64,000 nucleotides of DNA. It comes from JAURVT01 sp049059935. Lineage in GTDB: Bacteria > Actinomycetota > Actinomycetes > Propionibacteriales > Nocardioidaceae. The stretch is taken from contig NZ_JBMGQR010000001.1 in assembly GCF_049059935.1 (NCBI RefSeq), forward strand, positions 1 to 64,000, read 5' to 3'. Under the pieces are notes generated by a model. The model had not been told where the DNA came from and searched no databases. It worked only from the letters and a program-made list of their open reading frames with translations. Position 1 is the stretch's first letter. Each line of letters begins with the position of its first letter. The translations under genes and the position numbers were made by a program. Positions 7,817 to 16,262 of this stretch are shown here, in pieces.

Positions 7817-8835
7817 CAGGGTGACTCCTCTTCGCGGGTGCGCGCGTCGTCACCGACGCCGGTCGCTTCGTCCTCACTGTACGCCCCGAGCGCCAGGCGG
7901 GCCCGGGACCTCACGTCGTCGGCCAGTGACGCAGGCTCGACGACCACGACGGTACCCGCCTGCCTCAGGACGAAGCGACGCAGCCACTCCTCGTCACCGC
8001 GCATCGTCACGCGGACGATGCCGTCGTCGCGGTCCTGGCGGTCCTCGAGCGCGTAGTACTCGCAGATCCAGTGCGCGTTCGGGCTGAGGTCGAGCACCGC
8101 GTACGGGCCCTCGCCGTGGGGGCGGTAGACGCCCTGGCTGAGGTCGCGCGGGGCGACCTCGGGGTGGTCCTCGGCCGGGACGTCGAGCACCTCGACCCCC
8201 ACGACGCGGTCGAGCCGGAACAGCCGCAGGTCCTCGGCGCGGTGGCACCAGCCCTCGAGGTAGGTGCGTCCCTCGGCGGTGAGCACGCGCAGCGGGTCGA
8301 CGTCGCGCTCGGTGCGCTCGTCGCGCCAGGGCACCAGGTAGGTCAGGTGCACGCGCCGACGCTCGCGGACCGCGGTGGCGAGCCGGTCGCGCAGCGCGGT
8401 GTCGACGTCCTCGTCGAGCACCACCTCGACGGCCGCGCTGGCCGCCGCCGCGTCTCCGGCGGCCGACTCCAGCTTGGCCAGGGCGCGCTCGATGACGTCG
8501 CGCTCGTCGCCGGTGGCGCTCTCGCGCAGCGTGCGCAGCGCCACGACCAGCGCGACGGCCTCGCGTGCGGTGAGGCGGACGGGACGCGACAGGAACTCGG
8601 CGTTGTCGACGTAGACGACGCCCTGGCCGCGCAGGGCGTCCATGTCGACGTCGATCATCTCGCCGGTGACGGCACCGGGCAGACCGCAGAACCACAGCAC
8701 GTTGAGGTCCTTGACGATCTGGCGACGCGGGACGCCGAAGGTCTCGGCCACCTGCGCCACCGGCACGCCCTCGTTGCCGCGCAGGTAGGGCACCAGGGCC
8801 AGCATCCGGGTCACCTGCTCCTGGGAGGTGCTCAC
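7816..8835 (-). CDS. pafC: WYL-domain transcription regulator PafC
   Basis: A 339-residue protein: N-terminal HTH (VAQVAETFGVPRRQIVKDLNVLWFCGLPG), a WYL domain from about residue 150 (RRVHLTYLVP, EGRTYLEGWCHRAEDLRLFRLDRV) and a C-terminal WCX extension. In mycobacteria PafB and PafC act together to activate the RecA/LexA-independent DNA damage response. The GTG at 8835 overlaps the pafB stop (GTGA), which fixes the start. It belongs to one transcript running from pafB to tatC. Confidence 0.93.
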   Translation of the reverse strand: MSTSQEQVTRMLALVPYLRGNEGVPVAQVAETFGVPRRQIVKDLNVLWFCGLPGAVTGEMIDVDMDALRGQGVVYVDNAEFLSRPVRLTAREAVALVVALRTLRESATGDERDVIERALAKLESAAGDAAAASAAVEVVLDEDVDTALRDRLATAVRERRRVHLTYLVPWRDERTERDVDPLRVLTAEGRTYLEGWCHRAEDLRLFRLDRVVGVEVLDVPAEDHPEVAPRDLSQGVYRPHGEGPYAVLDLSPNAHWICEYYALEDRQDRDDGIVRVTMRGDEEWLRRFVLRQAGTVVVVEPASLADDVRSRARLALGAYSEDEATGVGDDARTREEESP

Positions 8836-9791
8836 GCGTCGTCCCCCGCCAGCCGGCGCAGGCCGTCGACCACGCGTGCACGCAGCTCGGCCGGCTCCAG
8901 CACCACGACGTCGGGCCCGTAGCTGACGACGTCCTCGGCGAGCTCGCCGACCATGCCGTAGGGGACCTCGAGACGGTCCCAGCGGTCGTCCTCGACGGTC
9001 TCGGACGCGGCCCGACGGCGTAGGCCGAGGCCGGCGCCCGAACGCACGCGCAGGACGGCCGTCGAGGCGGCCGGCGCCGGGAACAGCGAGGTGGCCATCG
9101 CCTCGACGTCGAGGTCCTCGGGCACGTCGTACTCCCCCGCCGCCCCGGCGGGCGTCACCTCGCCCACCACCCGCGACAGACGGAACATGCGCGGCGCGTC
9201 GCGACCGCGGTCGCGTCCGGCGAGGTACCAGCGGCCGTGCCACGACAGGACGCTCCACGGCTCGACCTCGCGCCAGGTGCGGTCGTGGCCGGGGCGCTGG
9301 TAGGTGAACGTGACGGGGGTGCGCGACACGACGGCGTCCCACAGCGGCTCGAACGCGGGCTCGCTCGCGGCGAGCCGGGGCTCGATGCCCGTCAGCCCGG
9401 ACGCGTCGACCTGCTGGCCCGCCGCGCGCAGCTTGAGCAGCGCGGACTGGGTGGCGTCGGCGAGCCGCGCCTGCTGCCAGACCCGCGCCGCGAGCCCCAC
9501 GACGGCGGCCTCGTCCGGCTCGAGCGAGATCTCGGGCAGCTCGAACGCGTCGCGGCGGATCCGGTAGCCGAGCTCGTCGCCGAACACCGCGTCGTGCGAG
9601 CCGGTCTCGATCTCGACGCCGATCTCGCGCAGCTCCTCCTTGTCGCGCTCGAACATCCGCCCGAAGGCCTCGTCGTTCTGGTCGCGGTACCCCTCGACGG
9701 CGTGCCGGATGCGCTCCTTGGACAGGTACGACGGGGTGACGAGGAGCGCGATGACCAGGTTCATCAACCGCTCGCTCTTGCGTGCCGACAT
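8832..9791 (-). CDS. pafB: WYL-domain transcription regulator PafB
   Basis: A 319-residue partner of PafC with the same plan: N-terminal HTH (SARKSERLMNLVIALLVTPSYLSKERIR is the PafB hallmark opening), then WYL (TPVTFTYQRPGHD, WSVLSWHGRWYLAGRDR, MFRLSRV) and a WCX extension. It starts 12 nt after the FKBP stop, so it may be read through from the FKBP gene or from the proteasome operon. It is expected to be a soluble DNA-binding heterodimer with PafC. Confidence 0.93.
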   Translation of the reverse strand: MSARKSERLMNLVIALLVTPSYLSKERIRHAVEGYRDQNDEAFGRMFERDKEELREIGVEIETGSHDAVFGDELGYRIRRDAFELPEISLEPDEAAVVGLAARVWQQARLADATQSALLKLRAAGQQVDASGLTGIEPRLAASEPAFEPLWDAVVSRTPVTFTYQRPGHDRTWREVEPWSVLSWHGRWYLAGRDRGRDAPRMFRLSRVVGEVTPAGAAGEYDVPEDLDVEAMATSLFPAPAASTAVLRVRSGAGLGLRRRAASETVEDDRWDRLEVPYGMVGELAEDVVSYGPDVVVLEPAELRARVVDGLRRLAGDDA

Positions 9792-9803
9792 GGGTGGAGC
9801 GTG

Positions 9804-10718
9804 TCAGCCGATCTTGAGGATGTCGACCACGAAGACCAGCGTGTCGGTCCCCTGGATGCCGGCCTGGCTGTTGCCCTGGACGCCGTAGCCGTCGGCGGGC
9901 GGGATGGTGATGACGACGCGGTCGCCGACCTTCTTGCCCACCAGGCCGGTGATGAAGCCCGGGATCAGCTGGCCCTCGGCCAGGGTGAAGTCGGCGGCCT
10001 GGCCGCGGGTGTAGGAGCTGTCGAACTCCTTGAGGTCGCGGCCGTTGATGCCCACGTAGTTCACGTTGATCGTGTCGCCGGCCTTGACCACCGCGCCGTC
10101 GCCCTCACGGGTGACCTTGGACTCGGTCTTGTCGACGTAGAAGTCCTTCTTCACCTCGACCTTGGGGGCCTTGCCCTCGGCGCCGGTGACCTTGACGTCG
10201 GCGATGGTGCCGGTGGCGGCCTTGGGCTCGATCTTGGAGACCAGGTCGAACACCCAGACCATCGTGTCGGTCTTGTTCAGGCCGATCTGCTCGTTGCCGT
10301 CGGGGAAGCCGTCCTTGGCCGGGATCGCGACCAGCACGCGGCTGCCGATCTTCTTGCCCTCCAGGCCCTTGACGAAGCCCGGCACGAGCGACTCGGCGGT
10401 GAGCGTCGTCGACAGCGGCTCGCCACCCTGGCTGAACGAGCTGCCGAACTCCTTGCCGGTGCGACCGTTGACGCCCACGAAGTCGAGCGACAACGAGTCA
10501 CCCTCCTTGACGGCGGCGCCGTCGCCCTCGTCGAGGACCTTGGACTCCGTCGACGTCACCGAGAAGTCCTTGCCGGTGGTGACCTTGGGGGTCTTGCCGA
10601 ACGCGCCGGTCACCTTCACGCCGTCGATGCCGTCGCCGGAGCCACCGCCGTCACCACCACCACCGCACGCGGTGAGCGCGAGGACGAGGACGGTCAGGCA
10701 GGCGAGCAGACGGCGCAC
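9804..10718 (-). CDS. Tandem FKBP-type peptidyl-prolyl isomerase lipoprotein
   Basis: 304 residues with a lipoprotein signal (LTVLVLALTAC, lipid-modified Cys at about 18), a Gly/Asp linker, then two FKBP-like domains (about 65-160 and 215-304). The second domain keeps more of the canonical pattern (GLVGKKVGDRVVITIPPADGYG, TLVFVVDIL). The first ends in TDTMVWVFDLV and is more divergent. It should fold proteins on the outer face of the membrane. It sits between pafA and pafB, the usual actinobacterial place for this FKBP. Start GTG 10718, with GGAGG 11 nt upstream. Confidence 0.9.
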   Translation of the reverse strand: MRRLLACLTVLVLALTACGGGGDGGGSGDGIDGVKVTGAFGKTPKVTTGKDFSVTSTESKVLDEGDGAAVKEGDSLSLDFVGVNGRTGKEFGSSFSQGGEPLSTTLTAESLVPGFVKGLEGKKIGSRVLVAIPAKDGFPDGNEQIGLNKTDTMVWVFDLVSKIEPKAATGTIADVKVTGAEGKAPKVEVKKDFYVDKTESKVTREGDGAVVKAGDTINVNYVGINGRDLKEFDSSYTRGQAADFTLAEGQLIPGFITGLVGKKVGDRVVITIPPADGYGVQGNSQAGIQGTDTLVFVVDILKIG

Positions 10719-10815
10719 GGTGGTTCAGGCCTCCGGGGTGGGGAAAGTCGAGAGCCCACCAGTGGCGGGCCTCCCCCAGCGTAACCACCGCCCGGTCGCC
10801 GACAAGGACGGCGGG

Positions 10816-12177
10816 TTACATGCCCTCGATCAGCTTGTGCACGCGCTCGTCGTGCGACCGGAACGGGTCCTTGCACAGGACGGTGCGCTGCGCCTGGTCG
10901 TTGAGCTTGAGGTGCACCCAGTCGACGGTGAAGTCGCGGCGACGCTCCTGGGCCTTCTTGATGAAGTCGCCGCGCAGGCGGGCGCGGGTGGTCTGCGGGG
11001 GCACCGACTTGGCCGCGAACACGTCGAGGTCGTTGGTGACGCGGGCGACGGCGCCCTTCTTCTCGAGCAGGTAGTACAGGCCGCGGTCGCGGTGGATGTC
11101 GTGGTACGCCAGGTCGAGCTGGGCGATGCGGGGGTGGCCGAGGCCGATGTCGTTCTTGGCGCAGTAGCGCTCGAGCAGCTTGTACTTGATCACCCAGTCG
11201 ATCTCGCGCTCGACGAGCGACAGGTCGCCGGAGTCCACGGCCTTGACGGTGCGCTCCCACAGGTCGAGCACGCGCTCGATGGTGGGCGTGGCCAGCCCGT
11301 TGCGGTCGACGAAGTCGCGCGCCTTGGTGAGGTACTCGGTCTGGATCTCGATCGCCGACAGCTCGCGGCCGTTGGCCAGCGCCACCTTGCGGCTGCCGGT
11401 CATGTCGTGCGCGATCTCGCGGATGGCGCGGATGGGGTTGTCGAGGGTCATGTCGCGCATGACGACGCCCGCCTCGATCATCCGCAGCACGAGGTCGGTG
11501 GTGGCGACCTTGAGCATCGCGGTGGTCTCGCTCATGTTGGAGTCGCCGACGATGACGTGCAGGCGGCGGAACCGCTCGGCGTCGGCGTGCGGCTCGTCGC
11601 GGGTGTTGATGATCGGCCGCGAGCGGGTGGTGGCGCTCGAGACGCCCTCCCAGATGTGCTCGGCGCGCTGGCTGACCGAATAGATCGCGCCGCGCGGCGT
11701 CTGCTGCACCTTGCCGGCACCGCAGATGATCTGCCGGCTCACCAGGAACGGGATCAGGACGTCGGCGATCTTGTTGAACTCGCCGTCGCGACCCACCAGG
11801 TAGTTCTCGTGGCAGCCGTAGGAGTTGCCGGCCGAGTCGGTGTTGTTCTTGAACAGGTAGATGTCGCCGAGGATGCCGTCCTCGCGGAGCCGCTGCTGGG
11901 CGTCGATGAGCAGGCCCTCGAGGATCCGCTCCCCCGCGCGGTCGTGCGTGATCAGCTCGGTGATCTCGTCGCACTCGGGCGTGGCGTACTCGGGGTGGCT
12001 GCCGACGTCGAGGTACAGCCTCGCGCCGTTGCGCAGGAAGACGTTGCTGCTGCGGCCCCACGACACGACCCGGCGGAACAGGTACCGCGCCACCTCGTCG
12101 GGCGACAGTCGGCGCTGACCCTTGAACGTGCAGGTGACGCCGTACTCGTTCTCGATGCCGAAGATGCGACGGTCCAC
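10816..12177 (-). CDS. pafA: Pup-protein ligase PafA
   Basis: 453 residues of the glutamine-synthetase-like ligase family. It opens RRIFGIENEYGVTCTFKG and contains NTDSAGNSYGCHENYLV, INTRDEPHADAERFRRLHVIVGD and a C-terminal RNA/substrate-groove domain. It uses ATP to join the C-terminal Glu of deamidated Pup to substrate lysines. GTG 12177 lies 4 nt after the prcA stop, giving a prcA-pafA coupling. It is a paralogue of Dop encoded 2 kb upstream; the lack of the Dop loop insertion after the first beta segments identifies it as PafA. Confidence 0.97.
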   Translation of the reverse strand: MDRRIFGIENEYGVTCTFKGQRRLSPDEVARYLFRRVVSWGRSSNVFLRNGARLYLDVGSHPEYATPECDEITELITHDRAGERILEGLLIDAQQRLREDGILGDIYLFKNNTDSAGNSYGCHENYLVGRDGEFNKIADVLIPFLVSRQIICGAGKVQQTPRGAIYSVSQRAEHIWEGVSSATTRSRPIINTRDEPHADAERFRRLHVIVGDSNMSETTAMLKVATTDLVLRMIEAGVVMRDMTLDNPIRAIREIAHDMTGSRKVALANGRELSAIEIQTEYLTKARDFVDRNGLATPTIERVLDLWERTVKAVDSGDLSLVEREIDWVIKYKLLERYCAKNDIGLGHPRIAQLDLAYHDIHRDRGLYYLLEKKGAVARVTNDLDVFAAKSVPPQTTRARLRGDFIKKAQERRRDFTVDWVHLKLNDQAQRTVLCKDPFRSHDERVHKLIEGM

Positions 12178-12181
12178 TGTC

Positions 12182-12895
12182 TCAGCCTAGGTCGGTGGGG
12201 CTGTTCTGCAGGGCAGTGCGGACCGCGTCGCGGGTGATCCGGCGGAACTTGCGGGGACGGGCGCGGGTGCGGTCGAGCACCGCGACCTCCAGGAACCCGG
12301 CCTCGACGGTGCGGGGCTCGGTGCCGTCGTGGCCCAGGGCGTCGGCGGCCAGGCGCAGCGCGGCGTCGAGGTCGAGGCCGTCGGTGAAGTGCTCCGACAG
12401 CCAGGTGCCGACGGTCTCGGCCTGCCCGCCCATCACGCCGTGGCCCTGGACGTCGGCCACCGAGCCGTCGTAGGTGAGGCGGTAGATCTGGTCGCCGTCG
12501 GCGTCGTCGCCCACCTCGGCGACGAAGATCTCGACCTCGTACGGCTTCTCGCCGCCCGAGGAGAAGATCGTGCCGAGCGTCTGGGCGTAGGCGTTGGCCA
12601 GCCCGCGGCCGGTGACGTCGCGCCGGTCGTAGGAGTAGCCGCGGACGTCGGCGAGGCGGACGCCCGCGATGCGGAGGTTCTCGAACTCGTTGTAGCGGCC
12701 CACCGCGGCGAACCCGATGCGGTCGTAGATCTCGCTGATCTTGTGCAGCGCCTGCGAGGGGTTCTCGGCGACGAACAGGACGCCGTCGGCGTACTGCACC
12801 ACGACCACGCTGCGGCCCCGGGCGATGCCCTTGCGGGCGAAGTCCGCCCGGTCCTTCATCAGCTGCTCGGGCGAGACGTAGAACGGGGCGGTCAC
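12182..12895 (-). CDS. prcA: 20S proteasome alpha subunit PrcA
   Basis: A 237-residue alpha-type subunit. The N-terminus FYVSPEQLMKDRADFARKGIARGRS is the gating helix and pore region, and GGQAETVGTWL is the typical later segment. It lacks a catalytic N-terminal threonine, as expected for alpha rings. It forms the outer rings that dock Mpa. GTG 12895, 43 nt after the prcB stop. Second enzyme gene of pup-prcB-prcA-pafA. Confidence 0.96.
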   Translation of the reverse strand: MTAPFYVSPEQLMKDRADFARKGIARGRSVVVVQYADGVLFVAENPSQALHKISEIYDRIGFAAVGRYNEFENLRIAGVRLADVRGYSYDRRDVTGRGLANAYAQTLGTIFSSGGEKPYEVEIFVAEVGDDADGDQIYRLTYDGSVADVQGHGVMGGQAETVGTWLSEHFTDGLDLDAALRLAADALGHDGTEPRTVEAGFLEVAVLDRTRARPRKFRRITRDAVRTALQNSPTDLG

Positions 12896-12938
12896 GGTGC
12901 CTTCTTCCTGGGGCTGGGTGGGCGGGACGAGGGGCGGG

Positions 12939-13754
12939 TCAGGTGAGCCCGGCGACGGGGCCGTCGGGGCGCGTCATCCGGCCACCGATGACGGCGTCGG
13001 CGACGGCGGCGGTGGCGTCCTCGTCCCACTGGCGGTAGCCGTCGGCGGTGACGACCGAGACGAGCGGGAAGATCCGACGCGTGAGGTCGGGGCCGCCCGT
13101 CGCAGAGTCGTCGTCGGCGGCGTCGTACAGCGCCTGGATGGCCGCGGTGACCGTCTCGGTCTCGGTGAGGTCGTCGCGGTAGAGCTTCTTGAGCGCGCCC
13201 CGAGCGAACGTCGAGCCCGAGCCCACCGAGTGGAAGGTGCGCTCCTCGTTCTTGTTGCCCGTGACGTCGAAGGCGAAGATCCGCCCCACCTGGGCGTCGA
13301 TGTCGAAGGCGGCGAACAGGGGGACGACGGCGAGGCCCTGCATGGCCATGCCGAGGTTGCCGCGGATCAGGGCGGCCAGGCGGTTGGCCTTGCCGTCGGT
13401 GGAGAGCGTGGCGCCCTCGATCTTCTCGTAGTGCTCGAGCTCGACCTGGAACAGCCGCGTCATCTCGACCGCGAGGCCCGCGGTGCCGGCGATGCCGACG
13501 CAGGAGTACTCGTCGGTCGGGAAGACCTTCTGGATGTCGCGCTGGGCGATGACGTTGCCCATGGTGGCGCGGCGGTCGCCGGCCATGACGACGCCGCCGG
13601 GGAACGTCGCGGCGACGATGGTCGTGCCGTGGGTGGGCGCCGGGGACAGGCTCTCGGTGCCCGGGCGGTTGCGCGGGAGCGCGTCGGGCACCTGGCTGCC
13701 GAGGAACTCGGCGAACGAGGAGGTGCCGGGACGCAGGTAGGCGTCGGGCAGCAT
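12939..13754 (-). CDS. prcB: 20S proteasome beta subunit PrcB
   Basis: 271 residues with an N-terminal propeptide of about 43 residues ending in HG. The mature chain begins at Thr44 (TTIVAATFPGGVVMAGDRRAT), the catalytic N-terminal nucleophile. Asp and Lys of the active site lie in GDRR and the QRDIQKVF segment. DDDSATGGPDLTRRIFP is a strong actinobacterial PrcB signature. The ATG follows the pup stop directly with no gap, so translation is coupled. It forms the catalytic inner rings. Confidence 0.97.
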   Translation of the reverse strand: MLPDAYLRPGTSSFAEFLGSQVPDALPRNRPGTESLSPAPTHGTTIVAATFPGGVVMAGDRRATMGNVIAQRDIQKVFPTDEYSCVGIAGTAGLAVEMTRLFQVELEHYEKIEGATLSTDGKANRLAALIRGNLGMAMQGLAVVPLFAAFDIDAQVGRIFAFDVTGNKNEERTFHSVGSGSTFARGALKKLYRDDLTETETVTAAIQALYDAADDDSATGGPDLTRRIFPLVSVVTADGYRQWDEDATAAVADAVIGGRMTRPDGPVAGLT

Positions 13755-13964
13755 CTACTGCCCGCCCTTCTGCACGAAGCTGCGCACGAACTCCTCGGCG
13801 TTCTCCTCGAGCACGTCGTCGATCTCGTCGAGGATCGAGTCGACGTCGTCGTCGAGCTTGCCCTTGCGCTCGGCGACGTCCTCGGAGGAGTCGACCTGCG
13901 TCTCCTCCTCGACCTCGCTGCTCCTGCGGGGGGTCTTGTGCTGCTGTCCGCCGTCGCGCGCCAT
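13755..13964 (-). CDS. pup: Prokaryotic ubiquitin-like protein Pup
   Basis: 69 residues, acidic and disordered. The Mpa-binding helix region is DVDSILDEIDDVLEENAEEFVRSFVQ and the C-terminus is KGGQ. The terminal Gln means Dop must deamidate it to Glu before PafA can ligate it. The start ATG 13964 gives MARDGGQQHK, matching family length; the 40 residues upstream are not coding-like. First gene of the pup-prcB-prcA-pafA unit, with a TATAGG box about 75 nt upstream. Confidence 0.97.
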   Translation of the reverse strand: MARDGGQQHKTPRRSSEVEEETQVDSSEDVAERKGKLDDDVDSILDEIDDVLEENAEEFVRSFVQKGGQ

Positions 13965-14008
13965 GGTCCACCTCGTCCGGGTCGTGGGGTGCCTTGATTC
14001 GTGGTGCC

Positions 14009-14028
14009 GACGGTCCCGCCGGACCGTC
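14009..14028. other. 8-bp stem-loop in the pup leader
   Basis: Arms GACGGTCC and GGACCGTC with a CGCC loop form a strong hairpin. If transcription starts just after the TATAGG box at 14037-14042, this hairpin would be at the very 5' end of the pup-prcBA mRNA. It could stabilise the message or be an operator. Confidence 0.5.
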
Positions 14029-14036
14029 ACCTCGAC

Positions 14037-14042
14037 CCTATA
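14037..14042 (-). promoter_or_regulatory. putative -10 box TATAGG of the pup-prcBA-pafA unit
   Basis: TATAGG on the minus strand in the 210-bp gap between dop and pup, about 73 nt before the pup ATG. No convincing -35 is seen. The remainder of 14043-14174 shows no gene. Confidence 0.4.
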
Positions 14043-14174
14043 ACGGGGGTGGGACCCACGTCCGACGACGCGGCGACGTCTCACCGCGACGGGTCGGCCG
14101 GGGAATCGGCCTATGACCGCCCACGACGGCCGTACGCCGATTCTCCCGTCGTCACGCGCCGGTCGTGCCGCGCG

Positions 14175-15695
14175 CTACCGCCCCGTGATGGCGGCGAACA
14201 GCTCGGCGGCGGTGGAGCTGCGCTCGAACAGGTCGCCGACGTGCTCGCGGGTGCCACGGAGGGGCTCGAGGGTGGGCACGCGCTGCAGTGAGTCGTGGTC
14301 GGGGAGGTCGAAGATCACCGAGTCCCACGACGCGGCCGCCACCTGGTCGGGGAAGCGGGCCAGGCAGGTGCCGCGGAAGTAGGCGCGGGTGTCGTGCGGG
14401 GGCGTGGCGACGGCGGCCGCGACCTCGTCGTCGGTGAGCAGGCGCTGCATGCGTCCGGTGTCGACGAGGCGGTGGTACAAGCCCTTGCCGAGCCGGACGT
14501 CGGCGTACTGCAGGTCCACCAGGTGCAGCTTGGCGTGGTCCCAGTTCAGGCCGTCGCGGTCGCGGTACTGCTCGAGCAGCTTGAGCTTGGCGACCCAGTC
14601 GAGCTGGTCGGCCAGGCTCATCGGGTCGGACTCCAACCGGTCCAGGACGTCCTCCCAGCGCGCGAGCACGTCCTGGGTCTGCTTGGCGTGGGTGTCGTCG
14701 GTGTCGTAGGAGCCCTGCTGGACGAACTTCTGCGCCAGGGCCAGGTACTCGCGCTGCAGCTCGACCGCGGTGATGCGGCGTCCGTCCGCCAGCTCGATCT
14801 CGTGCTGCAGCGAGTAGTCGTGCGACACCTCGTGCACCGCCTGGACGGGTCGGGTGATCGCCAGGCCCGACGGGATGGCGCCGGCCTCGATCATCGCGAT
14901 CACCAGCGAGGTGGTGCCGACCTTGAGGTAGGTGGAGATCTCCGAGCAGTTCGCGTCGCCGATGATGACGTGGAGGCGGCGGTACTTCTGCGGGTCGGCG
15001 TGCGGCTCGTCGCGGGTGTTGATGATCGGGCGCTTGAGCGTGGTCTCGAGCCCGACGCCGACCTCGAAGTAGTCGGCGCGCTGGCTGATCTGGAACCCCT
15101 GCTCGCTGCCGTCCTGCGCGCGCCCGACCCGTCCGGCGCCGGTGACCACCTGGCGCGAGACGAAGAACGGCGTGAGGTGCTCGACGATCGCCGCGAACGG
15201 GACGTCGCGCCGCATCAGGTAGTTCTCGTGGGTGCCGTAGGAGGCGCCCTTGTTGTCGACGTTGTTCTTGTAGAGCAGGATCGGCGTCGCTCCGGGGACG
15301 CGCCCGGCCAGCTCGGCGGCGCGGCGCATGACGTGCTCGCCCGCGACCTCCCACAGCACGGCGTCGCGCGGGTTGGTGGTCTCGGGGGCGGAGTACTCCG
15401 GGTGCGCGTGGTCGACGTAGAGCCGCGCACCGTTGGCCAGGATGACGTTGGCCAGCCCGAGGTCCTCGTCGGTGAGCAGGCCGGGGTCGGCCTGGTCGCG
15501 GCCGAGGTCGAAGCCGCGCGCGTCGCGCAGCGGGCTCTCCTCCTCGAAGTCCCAGCGGGCCCGCCGCGTCAGGCCGTGGGCGCTGGCGTACGCGTTGACG
15601 ATCTGGGTGGCGGCGAGCATCGGGTTGGCGCCCGGCTGCCCCTGGACGGAGATGCCGTACTCGACCTCGGTGCCGACGACACGCGTCACAGTCAT
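14175..15695 (-). CDS. dop: Pup deamidase/depupylase Dop
   Basis: 506 residues of the PafA/Dop family. It opens TRVVGTEVEYGISVQGQPGANP. The region around WDFEEESPLRDARGFDLGRDQADPG is the Dop-specific loop absent from PafA. NNVDNKGASYGTHENYLMRR and INTRDEPHADPQKYRRLHVIIGD are the shared catalytic blocks. It deamidates Pup-Gln to Pup-Glu and also removes Pup from substrates. The ATG at 15695 is chosen because TAGGGT (15703-15708) lies 7 nt upstream; the 33 upstream residues are Pro/Arg-rich and non-homologous. Confidence 0.96.
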   Translation of the reverse strand: MTVTRVVGTEVEYGISVQGQPGANPMLAATQIVNAYASAHGLTRRARWDFEEESPLRDARGFDLGRDQADPGLLTDEDLGLANVILANGARLYVDHAHPEYSAPETTNPRDAVLWEVAGEHVMRRAAELAGRVPGATPILLYKNNVDNKGASYGTHENYLMRRDVPFAAIVEHLTPFFVSRQVVTGAGRVGRAQDGSEQGFQISQRADYFEVGVGLETTLKRPIINTRDEPHADPQKYRRLHVIIGDANCSEISTYLKVGTTSLVIAMIEAGAIPSGLAITRPVQAVHEVSHDYSLQHEIELADGRRITAVELQREYLALAQKFVQQGSYDTDDTHAKQTQDVLARWEDVLDRLESDPMSLADQLDWVAKLKLLEQYRDRDGLNWDHAKLHLVDLQYADVRLGKGLYHRLVDTGRMQRLLTDDEVAAAVATPPHDTRAYFRGTCLARFPDQVAAASWDSVIFDLPDHDSLQRVPTLEPLRGTREHVGDLFERSSTAAELFAAITGR

Positions 15696-15702
15696 GCCCG
15701 CA

Positions 15703-15712
15703 ACCCTACGCT
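15703..15712. promoter_or_regulatory. overlapping divergent -10 boxes for dop and NUDIX gene
   Basis: On the minus strand TAGGGT (15708-15703) is 7 nt from the dop ATG. On the plus strand TACGCT (15707-15712) is 6 nt from the NUDIX GTG. The two hexamers share the central TA pair, so RNA polymerase cannot occupy both at once. Confidence 0.5.
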
Positions 15713-15718
15713 GGGGTC

Positions 15719-16228
15719 GTGGACGAGGTGGGTCAGGAGCAGGTGGGGCTGTTCGACGTCGAGGGACGCCCGGCGGGCACGGCGCCCCGGGCACGGGTGC
15801 GTCGCGAGAACCTCCTGCACGCCGCCACCGCGGTCCTCGTGCGCGACGGCACCGGACGCGTCTACGTCCACCGCCGCACGACCACCAAGGACGTCTACCC
15901 GGGCCTGCACGACTACGTCGCGGGCGGGGTGCTGCAGGCCGGGGAGGACCCGACCGAGGGTGCCGTCCGCGAGCTCGAGGAGGAGCTGGGCGTCAGCGGC
16001 GTCCCGCTGTCGCCGCTCGGCGCGAGCCTCTACGAGGACGAGCACACCCGTTACTGGGCGCACCGGTTCGAGGCGGTCTGGCACGGCCCCGTCCGCTGGC
16101 AGCCCAGCGAGGTCGACTGGGGCACCTGGATGACGCCCGACGAGCTGCGCGCCCACCTCGCCGACCCCGCCTGGCCGTTCGTGCCCGACACGCGCGCCGT
16201 GATGGGGCCGGTGCTCCGCACGCTCTGA
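15719..16228 (+). CDS. NUDIX hydrolase
   Basis: A 169-residue hydrolase with an intact Nudix box, GVLQAGEDPTEGAVRELEEE plus LGV (about residues 70-92). The N-terminal LFDVEGRPAGTAPRARVRRENLLHAATAVLVRD is like isopentenyl-diphosphate isomerase-type or YfcD-type NUDIX proteins. It hydrolyses a nucleoside-diphosphate-linked or similar substrate in the cytosol, which the sequence does not identify. GTG 15719 is set by the TACGCT box 6 nt upstream (leaderless). It is divergent from dop. Confidence 0.85.
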   Translation: MDEVGQEQVGLFDVEGRPAGTAPRARVRRENLLHAATAVLVRDGTGRVYVHRRTTTKDVYPGLHDYVAGGVLQAGEDPTEGAVRELEEELGVSGVPLSPLGASLYEDEHTRYWAHRFEAVWHGPVRWQPSEVDWGTWMTPDELRAHLADPAWPFVPDTRAVMGPVLRTL

Positions 16229-16262
16229 CCGGGCCGTCCCCGGCGCGTGGTTGTGTGGGCCC

